Origin: Batrachochytrium dendrobatidis JAM81
Taxonomy: Eukaryota; Chytridiomycota; Chytridiomycetes; Rhizophydiales
Direction of reading: 5' to 3'
NCBI RefSeq assembly: GCF_000203795.2
Contig: NW_006281104.1
Coordinates: 793,476-857,475, forward strand
DNA length: 64,000 nucleotides
Shown here piece by piece: positions 48,168 through 59,039 of this stretch (position 1 is the first letter of the stretch; every line of letters starts with the position of its first letter). The position numbers and the translations under genes are program-made. A model generated the notes under the pieces. It was not told the origin of the DNA. It worked only from the letters and a program-made list of their open reading frames with translations, and did no database searches.

Positions 48168-50517
48168 ATGTTTCGATTGATTGCAACCAAATCTGTCACT
48201 GCAGCTACTGTTCGAGCATCCAAAAGGACTGCTGGAACCATTTCTGTTAATGTTCAACGGTAGGAAGTATATCAACATCTATGCATTGGGTCACTAAGCT
48301 CACGATAGCCAGTGTAGAATTGCAAGTCTATTCAATCACTATCATGGTATCTAATAGCATCATTTATATATTGGATACATGCATTCATTACGTAGAATGT
48401 TCTCTGCTTCTTCGGCCAGTCGCAATGCATTAGGCTCGCTCTTTACTTTCACTGAAGGCAAGTCACTGTCGCATGTCAAGTGTCGGATGTTTTATTCCAT
48501 ATGCACTCGTTAATTCCAAAACTTGTATGTTTAATACAAATAGATGAAATGCAACTCAAGGATGCAGGTAAGATCAGCCTCTTGTCTATTCTCTGAATCG
48601 TTCTGATATATAAAGTCGGATCTAGCAATCGACTCATCTGAATTCATTCAATCCTATGATGAATACAACTGAATAGTTGCTAGATTTGCCAAAAAAGAGG
48701 TTCAGCCATTGGTTCACGAAATGGACGAGGTTGGTCTATAATATGAGTTTATTAAATATACCATGAGATGTTAAAAGACTATTTTCTCTGGTTTTGGCTG
48801 GATTGTCGAGAATGATTCTGTGGACTAATGTTTAAACACTGAACCGAATTTTAGAAAGAGATGCTTGACAAGAGAGTTCTCAAGGGACTTTTTGACCAAG
48901 GAGTAGGTTTAGAATGCGTAAAATGGATAGTAAATTCACTTTGGTCATGATTCATTGCAGCTGATGATAAAATGGTTTAGTTGATGGGCATTGAAACCCC
49001 TACTGATTATGGTGGCTCGGAGAGCTCGTTTATGTCGGCAATTCTCACAATTGAAGGTATTTGGCATTTAAAATATCTCGAAATTGTTAAATACGTATTC
49101 AACTCATTTATATGACTGGTTTAAACACTGATCGGTGTATTCTTTAAAGAGCTTGCCAAGGTGGATCCTTCTGTAAGTGTGATTTGCGATGTTCAAAACA
49201 CTCTTGTGAATACTCTTTTCAAAAGGTACGGCACTGCCTCTCAAAAGGAAAAGTATCTGACTGGGCTTGCCACAGACAAGGTAACTGAGATGAATTATGT
49301 TAATGCAGTTGCATACATACCTGTATAGGGTTGTGATTCTATACTACTATTCTAACAAGTCGTGGGTGATTGCTTGCTCTTTTTCGCGCTTGTGGAAACT
49401 AGGTTGGATGTTTCTGTTTGTCCGAAGCTGGATCTGGAAGTGATGCCTTTGCACTGCAAACTTCTGCAGTTAAAAAGAATGGCAAATACATTATTAATGG
49501 ATCAAAGATGTGGATCACCAACTCGTACGAAGCCGAAATATTCCTTGTGTTTGCCAATGTCGATCCATCTCAAGGATACAAGGGCATTACTTGCTTTATC
49601 GTTGAAAAAGATATGGGCGTAAAAGTGGCCAAGAAAGAAATCAAAGTACGACTTTAATCGCACTTGTTGATTTGACAATAATGCTGATTTTATGTTCAAC
49701 TAGCTTGGTATTAGAGCCTCATCTACTTGTTCTCTCTCGTTTGACGATGTGGAAGTACCTGCTGAAAATGTTCTTGGAGAGGTCGGTAAAGGATACAAGT
49801 ATGCTATTGAGATATTGAACGAGGGTCGTATTGGTATTGCCGCGCAGATGTTGGGTCTTGCTCAAGGTGCATTTGACAATGCGTTACCATACATGTACCA
49901 GCGTAAGCAGTTTGGTCAGGCAATCGGTGATTTTCAGGCAAGCATACCAGGTTATTTCTATCCTGTGATCCGGCAACAAATCTTGCTAATTCTCAATGTT
50001 GAATGGATTGATGTTTCAAACTCATTTTATTCTATAGGGTATGCAATTCCAAGTAGCTCAAGTTGCTATGGAGATTGAAGCTGCGCGTCTTCTTACTTAC
50101 AATGCTGCACGTCTCAAGGAAGAAGGCAAGAGCTTTGTCAAGGAGGCTGCTATGGCCAAACTGTATGCTTCTCAGGTTGCTGAAAAGTCTGCATCCAAAG
50201 CGATTGAATGGGTTGGTGGTGTCGGATTCACCCGTGGTAGGTTGACTGCGTAATTGTTCAAGATTAGGCTTGTTGCAAATATTGACACTTGTTTTAATAC
50301 AATGCTACTATAGAATTTCCGATTGAAAAGTTTTACCGTGACTGCAAGATTGGTGCCATTTACGAGGTAATTGTTTGATCGTGACTCGGTTCTGACAATA
50401 TGCTTTTGAATACAAAGCTAATCATGTGTAATCAAACTGTTGTGATATTATCCAGGGCACATCCAATATTCAGCTGCAGACCATTGCAAAATTGCTCAAG
50501 CCAATGTATACCTAAGT
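48168..50517 (+). CDS. ACADSB: Short/branched-chain acyl-CoA dehydrogenase, mitochondrial (apparent frameshift)
   Basis: About 424 residues (human ACADSB 432): 48168-48259, 48396-48457, 48544-48567, 48677-48729, 48855-48902, 48981-49056, 49150-49280, 49403-49645, 49704-49937, 50038-50236, 50314-50366, 50456-50517. An FAD enzyme oxidising 2-methyl-branched acyl-CoA in isoleucine catabolism. The basic, Ser/Thr-rich N terminus looks like a mitochondrial presequence. Motifs: [16 protein letters not shown] and [20 protein letters not shown] (FAD/substrate), [22 protein letters not shown] loop ([20 protein letters not shown]), [35 protein letters not shown]. The introns after 48457 and 49937 start with GC, not GT. 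The last exon has CACACA where CACA is expected (50458-50463), putting the conserved C terminus out of frame by two bases; sequence error or real lesion. Confidence 0.88.
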
Positions 50518-50766
50518 TTTTGAAACATTTTCATTTACAGAATAGCGTATGAAGCAAAAGTAGCAGATTTGCGAAGCTTTGTTCATTTTTATTCGTGAAT
50601 AAACAGCGTGAAGCATAGCTGCGAAGCGTGATTTAAAAACAATCCTATTGACCAAAGATTATGTAATCTATATTTTAAAAAAGCTCAGTGGATTTGAAGC
50701 CATGCACACGAATTAGGATATTATTCGGTACATCGCCTAGTTATCAAGTCTACGACATTTACAGGA

Positions 50767-52015
50767 ATGGGAAGTGGTGCAAGCAAAGTACAGAGTAAGC
50801 CTCCACAACTATGCCTAAATCCCTCAACAACCAATACTCCAGATCCACCCATTATGCCTTGCACATCCACTCAAGCCGAGTATGAAGAGCATAAACAGCT
50901 TCTTGATAATGCTATGGCCGAATCAGAACCAACTGCCATCAATATTGCTACGCATTCTCAAACACGAGCAAATAAACCAACATATAATATAAGTGCGAGA
51001 TTTGACGACAACAACTATGTGTTGGTGCGTAAACCTTCTCGACCACCATCGTTAAGCTGCATCAGAGAGGCTTCACATATTATGACTATTAATGATGAGC
51101 AGACATTTTCAAAGAGCCAGACCAAGGAAGTAGCGATATCCTATAAACGCGACTCGGATAAGAGTTGAGTAACATTTGACTAGACCAGCTAAAAATGTGT
51201 CGAGTATAGTTTTAAAAAGTACATAGATATACTTGCAATTCAATGATGCATTATTATTAATAGTTTTGAATCAAAACATGTACTTTTGTATGATTGTTTT
51301 GGGATGAGCTAAATAACGCAACGTCGTCTAGTTCGATAGAGTAATGTATAATGGACCAACTTGGACATACTAGACATTCTTAAAGTTTGACAAAGCAATA
51401 CTCAATATTCAAGTGAATGCAGTTTTTTCATAGCTAACCATTACCGGAATGCAAAATGATATGTAGATACGCATACATTGGATTCAAACCAGCATGCAGC
51501 TAGAAAAGATGCTCAGCAATCTATATCAACTCAGCAGCCACATAAACAACAAGATATTCAACCATCCGTATCAAACAACCACCAGCTTCAAGACAATCAT
51601 GCAAGTGTTTACATGATTTACAAAAATGAATGGATAAAACAGCACATTCCATATAAAAATAGGCTAACATTAGTTTTTTATGGCAAGACTTTTATAGTAT
51701 CAGCCATTGAAATTTGACAAGGAGCGATTTCGAATAGCAAACAAGGAAGTGAGTTGATCGTATCTGAATACCAATATAACAAGAACTGACTTTGTGATGG
51801 AATGTAGATACGACATGACTTGAACGACACGACGAATGCAAGCAAGATTCCTCGGTAAGAGAGTTGAACTGACAGACAACGATGCGTGCTACTAACACGA
51901 ATGCATTGTTAATAGGATGACGTCTGAGCAACAAGCGTCGACCGTATCGTCCCAATCCAAATATCTGAATGCAACGGATGAAGATTTAATGAATGAGATT
52001 CTTGAAGGATTATAA
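50767..52015 (+). CDS. Predicted N-myristoylated protein, unknown function
   Basis: Five exons, 242 residues, phases close: 50767-51163, 51467-51606, 51704-51748, 51808-51854, 51916-52015. I recognise no domain. The protein starts MGSGASK, a textbook N-myristoylation signal (Gly2, Ser5-6, Lys7), with Cys17 a possible palmitoyl site. The middle is polar and disordered, rich in Gln, Ser and Asn (STQQPHKQQDIQPSVSNNHQ). The C terminus is helical and acidic: LKFDKERFRIANKE and YLNATDEDLMNEILEGL. The first donor is GTTGAG, as in CPSF30, and its 303 bp intron is long for this window, so exons 1 and 2-5 might be separate genes; but the phase match and lack of an ATG in exon 2 favour one. The final codons are tandemly duplicated after the stop. 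Confidence 0.6.
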
Positions 52016-52038
52016 CAAAATTCTTGAAGGATTATAAC
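51998..52038. repeat. Short direct duplication over the stop codon
   Basis: ATTCTTGAAGGATTATAAC occurs twice, at 51998-52016 and 52020-52038. The first copy encodes the last residues ILEGL and the stop of the preceding gene; the second is in the 3' UTR. Confidence 0.85.
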
Positions 52039-52136
52039 GAGATAATAAATGCTAAACAGATTGATATCATGACCATGCAGAAGTTGTGTTTTCAGTCTGG
52101 TCGATTCTTTCCTTTTTATTAAACCAATTGCCAGCA

Positions 52137-54428
52137 ATGCCTTCAATCTCCGAACTTGACGCTGCTTACGCTCTTGCAAAGACTTCTCCTGCACTGGCTG
52201 TCGATAAATTCAAGACTCTTCTTTCTGCCTCTGTTGGTAAGTAACTTATTGCTGGCAACTCCATGCACAGCGACTCGGCGCGAAACACCCCGGCTTGACT
52301 AGACTCGTTCATCTAAAGACTGTTGTGTCTGCTAGAGATAATAGAATAGTGTTTGCTTTTTCTTATAGTCTGAGTTAGTCTTTCAGCTTCAAGAATCTTC
52401 ATTATACAATCTGCATCATTACTGGAAGAATGGCTGGCCAAATCTGCTCTATTCCATCTTGTTTGGATGGCATATGCATTCCGTCTTTTTTGATTCATTA
52501 GTAAACCTTGAAGATTCTGTCTATGCTTGTGTTGGGTTCAATGGGTTTCAGCCATCTGTCCTGTGCCATATCTGTGCAGTCATGGTGATCTAATCTGTAT
52601 TGTCTATGCAGGAAGCTCTGAGGATGATTTGAAAATTAAAGAAAGTAGCATTAACAAGCTTGGAGAGCTGTATCGGGATTTAAAGTATGTGTTGGCAAGA
52701 CTACTATTTGCTCGTCGATCCAACTAGAATTTCTATTCTAACCAGTCATCATTCATTAGACAACCAGGAGAGTTGGCCGCTCTCATTCGATCGTCGTATA
52801 GTTTTTTACTGACTATTTCCAAAGCAAAGACCACGAAAATCGGTTGGTAATGCATCTGTATCATGTCGCATCTAGCTAGATCTTGATTTATATTCTAACA
52901 GTTTTGATGATTTCTTTGGTTCAAATACTTTGTTGGTTCTCAGTACGCACGCTTATAGATCAATTCAATGACATTCCAAACTCTCTTCCACTCCAAGTTG
53001 ACATATGCAAAGAGACCATAGAATGGGCTGTCGCTGAACATCGTATTTTCCTTCGCCAATCACTCGAAACTCGTCTGTGTGGTCTGTAAGTTTTTGAACG
53101 CTGTTTTTAAGGATTAAACTACTATACTAATGCTACATAACACTATTTAGCTATTTGGACAGTAAACTGTTTACAGAAGCTCTTGCCCTTATTTCCAGTC
53201 TGCTCAAGGAACTCAAGCGTCTTGATGACAAAAATGTGCTTGTAGAGGTCCAGCTGCTAGAAAGTCGTGTTTTCCATGCATTGAAAAACTTGCCAAAATC
53301 AAGAGTATGCTGATATTGGTGTTACATTACTGCATTGACTATAAATATTTATACACAGTATCTAAATATACATTTCATTTTAGGCTTCACTCACTTCTGC
53401 TAGAACCTCTGCCAATGCTATCTACTGTCCTCCACTTATGCAGGCATCGCTTGATATGCAATCTGGTATTCTACACGCCGAAGAAAAAGACTATAAAACA
53501 GCGTATGTGATTCTTGTTTTTATGCTGTTTACATTACTATGACATACATGACAATGCCTTTTCAAATTTGTTCAATAACCCTTTTGATAAATGAAATATC
53601 AAGGTTTTCATACTTTTATGAAACCCTTGAAGGATATGCATCGCTTGATGACCGTCGCGCTGTCATGGCACTTAAATATATGCTTCTTTGCAAGATCATG
53701 GTCAATCTTGCAGAGGATGTTCACAATATTGTCAACGGAAAGGTCGCGCAGCGATATAGTGGTCCTGATGTGGATGCCATGAAGGCAATCGCTACTGCTC
53801 ATGAAAACCGCTCTTTGCTTGAATTCGAACAAGCTTTGGCCAAGTTCAAAACTGGTATGTTTTGATTTGTATAACGAATAGTTTTGGATTCTTACATGGA
53901 CTACTTTGATTCTTAGAGCTTGGAAATGACCTGATTGTTCGTTCGCATCTCTCTGCTCTCTACGACACTTTGTTGGACCAAAACCTACTCAGAGTGATTG
54001 AACCTTATTCGCGTGTCGAGATTGCTCATGTTGCAGCATTGGTTAAGCTCCCAACTGCCCAAGTTGAAGCCAAGTGTGTAATGTTGACATGACAGTCTAA
54101 TTTTTGATACAGTGCATTCTAATGTATCGTTTCTACTTGTCGGTTTTCTGTTTAAATAGATTGTCTCAAATGATCCTAGACAAGGTGTTTTTGGGTATTC
54201 TTGATCAAGGAGCAGGCTGTCTTGAAGTATTTGAGGAACAACCTGCAGATGTAATATTTTTGCTACTATTCTATTGTTTCCACGTTTATTTCAAAGACTA
54301 ACCCTATATATCTATCAAACCATTTGCACAATGTTTAGAAAACCTACGATGCGACCTTGGAAACCATTAAGCACGTTGGTCATGTTGTCGAATCCCTTTA
54401 CAAAAAGGCTGGCAAGTTGACCAACTGA
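52137..54428 (+). CDS. RPN6: 26S proteasome lid subunit Rpn6/PSMD11
   Basis: Ten exons, 419 residues (human 422): 52137-52236, 52612-52684, 52760-52842, 52944-53085, 53151-53304, 53384-53502, 53604-53854, 53917-54073, 54160-54250, 54339-54428; phases close. Rpn6 is a PCI-domain clamp between the proteasome lid and the 20S core. N-terminal helical repeats include [28 protein letters not shown] and [20 protein letters not shown]. The centre has [39 protein letters not shown] and [12 protein letters not shown]. The C-terminal PCI winged helix runs [19 protein letters not shown] to [20 protein letters not shown]. The ATG follows an AT-rich leader. The first intron is the longest (375 bp). It converges on the bS6m gene. 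Confidence 0.96.
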
Positions 54429-54746
54429 GTCAATAGGATATTTTGTCGAGCCTCTATTTTTAATTGGGGTTGCTTTCTATAGTTGCCTGGAATATTGTCG
54501 GTGTGTTGAATTTGTCTGCAGCTACAGCGTTACTACCTATCCAGATTGAATTGAAATAAAGTGGTGGTTAAGAATCTGGATATTTGTAAATATTTATTGC
54601 CATGATTATCCAGCATAGTTTTCACTTGGATTCGACTGGTTACCAACTGTCCATCCTCGATCTCTAATGCTTAATATTATCCGGATAAAAAAAACATTTA
54701 TTACTTGTCCTTGAAACCCAAATGCATCCCATGCAGAATTCAGCCT
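54429..54746. other. Convergent spacer RPN6/bS6m
   Basis: 318 bp between two stop codons. I see only AT-rich 3' sequence and no gene or repeat. Confidence 0.6.
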
Positions 54747-55304
54747 TTAAAGTTTCTCTGCAGCAATATGTGTCGTAACAGCCTCGAGTGAATCTCCACA
54801 ATTAATAACTGTATGTCTAATCACATCTTCGTTGAGTGCAAGTGATGAAGAAAGACTCTTCATGACCAAAGGAGAAGCATCGAACTGCATGGTGAAATAT
54901 CTATCATCAAGTATTTGATCAATTCCAATGGCAATTCAAAACTCCATTCAATGATTAGAAGTGAGGAACTTACGCTCCTTTAGCATGGATTTCTTGATGT
55001 CGTTTCATGCGATAAGGCAGATCTTTTTTGCCCAGATTGATAAACTGCCTAACTACACCATTGTTATCCAACACATGCATTGCACATTGCTTTAGCAACT
55101 GTTTGTGTTTAGCCTAAAGTGGAGCATGTTAATATCGAGTCATTGGGTTGGACACCTTGATGAATATCTTGAACATCTTGATGGATTCAACAGTAAATTC
55201 GATATTCATCATCATAGCTAGTGTACCTTTTCAGCTTGTAGTACACCCGTTGCTATGGACATTGAATTGACTTTTGTGCGAGCAATTAGTACCAGTTCAT
55301 ACAT
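54747..55304 (-). CDS. MRP17: Mitochondrial small-subunit ribosomal protein bS6m
   Basis: Three exons, 123 residues (human MRPS6 125): 55304-55227, 55113-54974, 54900-54747. bS6 is a platform protein of the 30S-type ribosome, here in mitochondria. The N terminus MYELVLIARTKVNSM gives the bS6 first strand. The centre carries VLDNNGVVRQFINLGKKDLP and YRMKRHQEIHAKGAYFTMQF, matching the family LGxxxLPYR and GxYF motifs. The C-terminal helix/strand SSSLALNEDVIRHTVIN matches the family LNxDxxVIR segment. No cleavable presequence is evident, which is usual for this protein. Head-to-tail downstream of NOP14. Confidence 0.88.
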
Positions 55305-55429
55305 TGCTGCTATTGAATATGGATTGGCAAGTTTTTTCAATTGTAAATTTTTATATTTTATATTTTGGACTTGCCAACTTGATTTTGAATCCAACAGAAA
55401 ACTACTAAAATAAGAACATGAAAATATAT

Positions 55430-58400
55430 TTAACGTCTTTGTCTAGGTTTCTTATTTGCTCGCTCAACTCCTCGCATTGCACCTTCTTGACTAGCCAACT
55501 GTCCCATAATCTTGTCCATCTTTTTCTTATACGCCGCGTCCTTTTCCTTGATTTCTTGCAATTGCTGTCGGGCAACAAATGCTGCATCCTTTCGCAACTC
55601 TCTCTCAGCTCCCCTCCGTTCTTGCTTAAGCTCTGATTGCATTTTGGATCTTTCGGCTCGATCACGATCTGGGTCGTATCGGCGATCATGTGAATAGCCA
55701 TCTTCGAATCTAGGTACATACGTTGCAATAGGAATCGCTTTGCGCTTTTGAAGTTGGAGTGGTCGGCGTTTAAGACCTGCGCTTAATATCTGACTTTTAA
55801 TGTTACTGTGAGCAGAATGTATCATTTGTTGAGATCTTTCGGCCAGCTCTGCTTTAGGAATTTTTTCAAAAAGAAGCATGGTTGGTGCAAAAATCTCAAT
55901 GCTGCTTCCTGTTTCGTTCCAAAGCCGCGAGCATTTAGAAAGAAGATGAAAAGCCTCTGTTAACAATGCAATCTTGACAGATTCTGACAGATTCTTGGCT
56001 TTGGAAAATAATGGCATGCTAGAAACACAAAGTGTGGCAGGTTCTGCTGAAAAATCCTTAATGGAAAGTATCGAATTCATCATTGATGGCAAAGGAATCA
56101 TGCTCAAAATAATGGCATCTTTAACGCCAAGACACGAAGCACACAGTCGATGTAAAAAGTTGGCTACTTCCGGAACAAATCGCTTGGACAAGGCAAAGTA
56201 CTCGCTAAAGATTTCACACAAGAATAGACCAGACATGGCATCTTGAGCAGTAGAAATCGGACATTGACCCAAAAATTGACTCATGAGAAGAATTGTTGGT
56301 GTGACAACAGTATGTTGCATGTCTGATGTACAAAATACTTCGCCTACAATGCGGAAAAAGTAAAGATCTGCAAGATTGGGAAATCCAGTGTGCTTTTTAG
56401 ATCCTGCAGACATGGATTTGACCAAAGCGCCTTGAATGGCAGTAATGCGCTGAAGCGAATATTCTGCCGTTTGTGCGCTAAACAGACGACCAAGTTCTAC
56501 AGTATGGCCTTCAAGCACCTTGAGTAATGCAATATTGGGTGGAGATAACGAAACAACATGATCACGGTAGTCCAGTAAAAGCATAGAAAGTCGTGAAAGA
56601 TTTTGCTTGCATTCGGATCCAAGTCGAACGTTATTGAGTATGCGCAATCTTTTAATGGCAGTCTGCTGGTATGTTGCAGATTTACCATCAAGTAGTGTAA
56701 GCAAATCCTCAATAGACTCGGGAGCTACAAGCACATACGGAACTTGCTCATTATCTTGATCTTCAGTAGTAGCTATTGTATCCGATGCTTTGCTGATGCT
56801 TTCGGTTTCTTGATCACTATTGCTGGAATCCTCATTCGATTCATCTTCAGAATAGGATTCGTATTGACCAGAGTTTGAATCGTCCTTGTCGCTCATCTCA
56901 AACTCTGGTTCAACTGAGGCGTCTCTGTTGGATTGCACTCGAGTCTTGGACAACTTGGTTATGTTTTGATCGCCATCTTCATCTTGATTCTCGTCTTCAT
57001 CCTCGTCTTCATCTTCATCGTCATCCTCATCTTGGCTCAAATCGTCCTCATCATCGCTTTCGGATGATGAATCAGCTCGCTTGCTCATAAATATTTTTTC
57101 ATTAATCAGTTCGCCATTTTTGTATGTCAAGGCCATTTCCGCTTCGCGGGAAACAGTACTATCAACATGTTCAGTATAGTCGTCATCACCAAGATCATCA
57201 GCTTGAGCAGCACGCTTCTTGCCACTTTTTGTTTTTGCAGTGTCATTTTCTGAATCATCACCCTTCATACGACGCAAACGCTCCTGCTCCAACTTTTCCA
57301 GCCTTTTCTTTTCCTCCTGCGCCAGCTCATCTTCGTTTTTAATACGATCTGTAGGCTTTGCACGTCTATCATACGCCAGTTCGCGTACAAATTTGTCGTA
57401 GTCATCATCGAGTTTTACTGCCGACGGAGGGTTGAATTCGACGTCGTTTTCCACTTTACCTTTGTATGCCGACTTGAGTTCAGACGGACGAATAGCAATT
57501 TCGCCACTGATAAGTTGAGCACGCTCATTGGAAATCACCATTTTTCCTTCTGTGATTGGGCGGTCTTGCATTGGAGCAAGCATGCCACGAATTTCCTCCA
57601 AGTCTGCATCAAGAGAGTCTTGAACCTCCATATCTATTTCTTTTTGTCTTTGTCTTTCTCGCTAAAAATAAGTGTATTCAATATGATTTAATATTCAGTC
57701 AATACTCTATTTAGAATCGCTGAAATTATCAGTTTTAGTTTGATAAATCCATAAATCTTACCTTGTGCATTTTGCTCTTGGCCATGACTTCTTTCATGAT
57801 CTCACTACGAGACTTGCGTGCTTCTGGGTCTGTCTTGTCATCCTCAAATCCACCAAAATGGGTGTACTTGACAATCTTGGCATCAATATTTCCATCGTCA
57901 TCAGAATCGTCCACCTTTTCAAACCCAGCGTCGTCAAAGGCATCGAATGAAGAAAGTGATTTACCCATATGTGTCAGCTCTTGTTCCTCGGTTTCCAGGT
58001 TGAACATTGTAGAATTTCCAGATCGTTTCTAAAAATACATGAAATTGTAGTTATACAATGCAGTTTAGGTATATTGCTCACTTTTAATCGACACAATGGC
58101 ATGCATGGTGTGTGACAGTTTACAAAAACCTACAGTTTTCTCACGCATGAATCGCTCCAGCATCTTATCCTCAACAGACATATTAGGATCATTTTCACCA
58201 ATACGACGATCAACCAAAGCAGATTCTCTATTCCTGTTTTTCATTTCAACCAGCAGTGTTTTTTGGCGGATATCCTCTGATTTTTTCTTGGTTTGGCCTG
58301 GCCTGCCTGTCACACCTTTGGTCTTTTTGCCAATGACTTCGTGCTTTAGCTTGGTAAACTTCATTTCAAAAGGATTGCTTTCCTTGCTGGCAGCGGCCAT

Positions 58401-58610
58401 GGATCGCAACAGAGTTTTGGCATTTTGGTGAGCCGACGCGGCAGCTACTTGTGCTTTTTTGGATTGATTTTTGCCAACCTTGCGAACTTTGGATTCGGGA
58501 CCAATCAGTCCAGCGGTTTTTAAAGCAGATTTCATACGCTTGATAGCGGATCCACCACTGCCTTTTCTTCCATTGCTGGAAGTGACTTTTTCCTGAGTGA
58601 ATTTCCCCAT
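55430..58610 (-). CDS. NOP14: Nucleolar SSU processome protein Nop14
   Basis: Three exons, 991 residues (human 857): 58610-58134, 58028-57762, 57661-55430. Nop14 is an SSU processome component needed for 18S rRNA maturation. The start MGKFTQEKV was chosen as the first ATG followed by family-like basic sequence. Visible blocks: NPFEMKFTKLKHEVIGKKTK, NRNRESALVDRRIGENDPNM, MLERFMREK, FNLETEEQELTHMGKSL, LAYDRRAKPTDR, a long acidic run (EDDDEDEDEDEDENQDEDGD), IEDLLTLLDGKSA, FPNLADLYFFRIVGEVF, and the C-terminal FVPRFEDGY-like YVPRFEDGYSHDRRYDPDRD with a basic tail. Longer than relatives mainly through the acidic stretch. A CACGTG lies 107 bp upstream. Confidence 0.95.
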
Positions 58611-59039
58611 CAATGCAAGTGGTTGAACTGGCTTCGAATTCAACGTTTTAAAACCAAAAAAAAGTTGAATTTCAAAATTCAAATTCTAGTCACTTATTCA
58701 AAAAGTAAATTCAAGTCACGTGTTGAAATCTGGTAGATGCTACCTGTCAGCTGTCCAGTAATGAGCAATACTGCATAATTCAGATTTAAAAACACTAAAC
58801 TTTTTTATTGTCGAATCTATTATCCGACCCTATGCTAATATTCAGAATGCATTACGCGAAACGTAGCTTGCAAAATAGCCATTGTTTAGAGTACAATCAG
58901 GCATATTGAATCAAAAACACAATACCATTGTTGACTTTCTATTTAATCTTGATCTTAGAATCGGTGTATTTCCCTGTGCTTACCACAGTAGACTTATAGC
59001 CAGTTGTTCTTTATTTAAAATTCTTATCGCTGCTCTGTG
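58611..59039. promoter_or_regulatory. Divergent promoter region NOP14 / membrane protein
   Basis: 429 bp between two divergent start codons, AT-rich, no coding frame. Contains one CACGTG (58717-58722), nearer to NOP14. Confidence 0.5.
58717..58722. promoter_or_regulatory. CACGTG box upstream of NOP14
   Basis: CACGTG inside TTCAAGTCACGTGTTGAA, which is itself nearly palindromic (TTCAA...TTGAA). It lies 107 bp upstream of the NOP14 ATG and about 320 bp from the divergent membrane-protein gene. Confidence 0.5.

Noticed and set aside
51478..51717. Separate Gln-rich small gene
   Set aside because: It has no ATG; an acceptor at 51466 and a donor after 51606 make it the second exon of the myristoylated-protein gene.
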